Positions 60,084 through 64,000 of a stretch of 64,000 nucleotides of DNA are shown here, in pieces; the first letter of the stretch is position 1; each line of letters starts with the position of its first letter. The stretch spans positions 45,170,035 to 45,234,034 of the forward strand of contig NC_134831.1 of NCBI RefSeq assembly GCF_004210375.1. The letters run 5' to 3'. This DNA is from Tachypleus tridentatus (lineage: Eukaryota; Arthropoda; Merostomata; Xiphosura; Limulidae). The position numbers and the translations under genes are program-made. Below the pieces are notes generated by a model. It was given only the letters and a program-made list of their open reading frames with translations, did no database searches and was not told the DNA's origin.

Positions 60084-63000
60084 TGGTTGGTTTGGCGTTT
60101 TATGGCGCAAAAACATCCGGTAAATAGTTAAAAGTAAATTAAAATTATTAATATTCGTAAAAAGGAATTAAAGTAAAACCAAACAAAGTTTAATTTTTAA
60201 TTAAAAACTTAAATAGCATTAAATCCATTTTTTTAAATATAGTTTACAGCAGTAAGAGAGGAACTACAGTAATACAAGTTTTAAAAGACTTTCTGTAGCA
60301 AAATGTTAATTATTATAACTCGCCAAGATGACTAACGAGTAATTCAACCATCAGCATTAGACACCTGAAGTTGGTCTTTCCAGTACTGATATCGAGTTGT
60401 TTGACATTACGGCCATTTTCTAATTGCAAATCGACATAGTTGTAACTTTAATTGTTAAAAGGAAATCACATTAAAAAAGGTCTAAATTATAAATTAAAAA
60501 TTTAAATAGCATTAAAAAAGATTAACGACCTTTAAAAAACTAAAAACATTTTTTAAGGTAGACAGTGTCACCATCGCCAATAACACTGTTTAACGTTACT
60601 GATAAACCTTGGGATAAAACATGATTAAAATGGTGCCGTTGTTGACAGTCGTAACGACGGCAAGAGAGTAAAATGTGGCTTATTGTGATCTCAGTGGTAC
60701 ACAGATAATACGTTGGTGCATCAGTCTCAGATAAAAGAAAATAATGAGTTAAAAAACTGTAACCAATGCGTAGTCTAGTTAAGACAACTTCCCCTTTCTG
60801 ATCAATATGGAAGCAAGATGGCCAAAGTCCAATAGTGTGTTTTATTTGAAAAAGCTTGTTTTCACGTTACCCACTCCAAGTCAACTGCCATCTGGCACGG
60901 AGCCGAGTCTTGAATACGGGACCATAGTCCATGTATGGAACAGGCACAACAGTGATAATGCCAGAGCAGACAGATTTAGCTTCGATGTCAGCGAGCCCGT
61001 TCCCACGAAAACCAACGTGGCCTGGTATCCAGAAAAACTGTATAGAAGTAGACGCTAAAGAGAAATGGGCCAGTCGGTTTTCAATATCGGCGAGAACAGG
61101 GTGTGAAATAACGTGAAGCGATTCCAGGGCCAGTAGAGAACTAAGCAAATCAGTATAAATAGTGCAATTTGAGTACTTCTGTGTGATCCAGGGCAAGAGA
61201 AATAGCGTACAGTTCAGCAGTGAACTGTGTGCGCAACCATCGAACCATCCGTATAAATAGGAATAGAAGGATGGATCGAAAGATGGTCAGCAAATAACAG
61301 ACAATATTTCCAATTGGGAGTATCTGCTTTTCTCAGATGACTTAAAGACAGGTCACATTTGGGGATTGTAATAAGCCATGGTGGGATAAACTAACCAGTG
61401 GATACAGCAATGTTATCCAAAGACAGACCCAAATCATCCAACTGCGCCTGGATATAAGGGTCAAAATGAAAAACGGCAAATCGTCTGTTCTGAAAAAGCA
61501 TGGCCCACCGAGAAAGGAAAACACAACCTAAGTGGGATGCTATGGTAAGTATCGCATTTTTAGCACAGAACATCGACCCGCTCTTCAAGTGGTGGAAGAG
61601 AAGACATGGACGATGTTCAGTGCTCTTGTACATTAGATTCGTCGCTGCTTGGCTTACGGTCAAAGATAAGCTCCAAGAACTTTGTCTCAGCGACCACAGG
61701 CAACACAACTTCCCCAATACAGAGTTCAGGATCAGGACGAATACCCCGTTGGTGGCGAAAGTGCATGAAAACGGTTTTAGAAAGAGAGAGAAAGAGAGAA
61801 AGTTAAAACTGTTTGCTGTGGTCCACTTCAGTAAACGATTGAGGGTAGTATGTAGCTGCCGCTCAATATACCTCCTGTTCGACGACTAGCTTGAGATGTA
61901 AAAGTCGTCGACATAGAGCCCGTTTGCAACAGTGAGAAGGAATTGTTCAGTGATGGCATTAACTTTTATAGTGAAGATTGTGACACTCAAAAAACAGCCC
62001 TGAGGGACTCCAACTTCCTGTAGAAAAGAAGGGAAAGTGTCGAACCCACATGCACTTGGAATCGCCTGTCCATTAAAAATGTTTAATAAAAATGGGCAAA
62101 TGACCACATAACGCATATAAATGGTAGTCTTGCAAAATGCCATACCTACATGTTGTATCATAACCCTTCTCTATGTCAAACAATATTGATACAAGATGTT
62201 GTCATTTGAGAAAGGCTTCTCTGATTGACATTTCAAGTCGAATCATGTGGTCTATAATGAAGTGCTGTTGTCTGAATCCACACTCGGTGGGCGAGAGGAG
62301 GCTTTTGATTCGAGGAACCAAACAAGATGAACATTAACCACTCTCTCTAAGGTCTTACAGAGACAGCTCGTCAAAGCAATTGGATGGAAGTTTAAAAAAA
62401 CCTTGGGATCCTTCCGAGGCTTAGAGAAAGCTAGAACAATTGTCTGGTACCAGGCATCATGAAAAACATTCTCCTGCCAGATCCAGTTAAAAACAATCAG
62501 AAGAATAGCAAGAGAAGCAAGACATAGGTGGAGCAGCATCTCGTAGTGTACATCATCAGGTCCAACTGATGTACTGCCAGACTGATGAAGGGCCAGTTTG
62601 AGTTCCACCAGTGTAAAGGGGCGATTATAATCATAGAGACAATCAGCTCAAAAGGAAAGAGGTGATCGCTCTGCTCAAGTCTTGATGGCTAAGAAGGTGG
62701 AGAATGAAGCAGAGATGCTAGATACCTGGCAAAAGCTTTCACCTGGAGTATCGGAGATGCTTCAAGTATCAGCTACTTCCTGGCCATCAGAGAGCAAGAT
62801 CGAGAGAGGGACAGCATTATATTGCCCACTGACCTTTCGAATCTTGTCCCATATGACTTTGGAACTGGTGATAGAAGATATGCTCGTTGTAAACTTAATT
62901 CTTCTAGCTTTGACGTCTTACCCGACGAGCACGTGCACGAGCCTGCTGGAAAGCGATGTGAAGCGAAAGTGTGGGATACCTACGAAAAGTATCCCAGGTC

Positions 63001-64000
63001 CGTTTTTTAGCCTTCCTTGCCATGTGGCAGACGGGATTCCACAACAGACGAGAATATCGTGGAAAACATGTCAAGGTTTCAGGAATACATTGAGCAGCTG
63101 CCTGTATTATACAATCAGTCACTGCTGCCATGCAGTCGTCTACTGATGGCTTACAGACGATGGCAGGATCAAGTTCTGTGAGTGCAGTGAAAGAGGACCA
63201 ATTTGATTGATACAGCTTCCAGAGAACACGGATCGGGTGATATCGACCACAGCCAGTCTCTCTCAAAATGATGGGAGAATGATCACTGCCACGTGGGTTA
63301 TTGTCAACCCTCCATGAAAAGTGGGAGAATAGAGAAGGGGAGCAAGCTGAGAGAACAAAAGCAGTAATGGACTGACTAGGTGCATGAAAATAAGTATAAG
63401 AACCAGTATTGAAAAAATAAATGGTTGTGATCAGAGAGTATAAGTTCTATGGAGCGACTCCTCCCATCCGAGGGGATGATATCCATTAAAGTCCCCCAGG
63501 ATTAAAAAAATGGGAGAGTGCAACTGTTCAATGAGAACATTAAGGTTTGATTGATCATAAGTCTCTCCTGACGACAGATAAAGAACAATGATGGTACGAC
63601 TCAAGGATACACAGATGGTTATGGCCTCCAAGGGTGTGTCAAGTGGCAAAGACAGGGTGGATACTTGCTGATCAACCAACATTACCGCCCCTCCATGCAC
63701 TCATCCATCACCCTGTCATTTCTGTACAAAGAAAACTGCCAAAAGGTGCTGTATCGGCAGGTTTCAGAAACGTTTCCTGTAAGGAAAGACATTCAGGATG
63801 GTAGGAAGCAATCAGTGCTTTGATGCCATCCAGACTGTAGACAGTTCCATTGTATCAAGGTAGCCATTTTTATTTGTGTGTCGGCCAATTGTTTGGATAG
63901 TCTTTCTCTTTTCGACTAAGTCTTTTTTATTTATTTTTTTTATTCGAGGGAGGTGTGTTGATACTCCTCCATGGATCCTGCCCTGAGTCAGCTGGGCAGG
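60084..64000 (-). mobile_element. jockey-like LINE (non-LTR retrotransposon), decayed, 5' end off the window
   Basis: ORF2 starts at 63867 with MATLIQWNC. The endonuclease shows ASYHPECLSLQETFLKPADT (about 63790) and ILGDFNGYHPLGWEE (about 63470). The reverse transcriptase shows GPDDVHYEMLL and NFHPIALTSCLCKTLERVVN (62350-62560), then GVPQGCFLSVTIF and the catalytic GLYVDDF (61890-62010). RNase H shows YTDLLSSLLALES and QFFWIPGHVGFRGNGLADIE (60960-61165). Several frameshifts and stops break it. The 3' UTR (about 60084-60860) ends 'tgcgccataaaacgccaaac' in minus reading, like other jockey-type ends. Left of ORF2, a frame reading KKDLVEKRKTIQTIGRHTNK is probably the ORF1 C terminus, overlapping the ORF2 start. 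Confidence 0.88.

Noticed and set aside
61500-61889. 129-codon + strand frame and other + strand frames at 60.8-63.1 kb
   Set aside because: They lie antisense to the LINE reverse-transcriptase and RNase H regions and show no motif.

Overview
This window is animal nuclear DNA: AT-rich, intron-bearing and about half filled with degenerate transposable elements. Repeated tRNA-derived SINEs, whose head reads roughly 'ggcccggcatggccagg' and whose tail reads 'gctttgcgcgaaattc', together with Penelope-like, jockey-like, Tc1 and mariner remnants, resemble what I remember of horseshoe crab (Xiphosura) genomes. A chelicerate, probably a horseshoe crab, is my inference. No database search was possible.

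Region 1 (about 1-20,150, + strand) is one gene, phosphatidylserine decarboxylase (PISD). Eight phase-compatible exons can be joined into a 462-residue protein with the Asp, His and LGST self-cleavage motifs. Its introns hold a Penelope-like reverse-transcriptase fragment, a 644-bp terminal-inverted-repeat element and a 76-bp tandem duplication, but only one SINE scrap. CpG is common in the first ~700 bases, very rare through the gene body and common again after ~20,150, which outlines the gene.

Region 2 (about 20,150-26,600) is intergenic, with a near-perfect hairpin palindrome and several SINEs.

Region 3 (26,607-33,377, - strand) is a two-exon two-pore-domain potassium channel (K2P) of 462 residues. 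Both pore loops lack the second glycine of the GxG selectivity filter. Its 5.3-kb intron carries a 27-bp minisatellite, a 15-bp array split by a SINE, and other SINEs.

Region 4 (about 33,400-48,300) is SINE-rich. It contains a short inverted-repeat transposon, a 37-bp tandem array, possible single exons, and a chain of four minus-strand exons (47,607-45,988) whose reading phases all fit. That chain belongs to a host gene I do not recognise.

Region 5 (about 48,300-60,080) holds a decayed Penelope-like element with a GIY-YIG endonuclease, two Tc1-type copies, an internally deleted mariner abutting one of them, an inverted repeat, more SINEs and one or two possible minus-strand exons.

Region 6 (60,084 to the window end, - strand) is a decayed jockey-like LINE with endonuclease, reverse transcriptase and RNase H, running off the right edge.

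The genes shown are housekeeping (mitochondrial phosphatidylethanolamine synthesis), ion-channel-like and unidentified. I see no sign that they work together. The most unusual items are the K2P-like channel with two non-canonical filters and the unrecognised four-exon gene.
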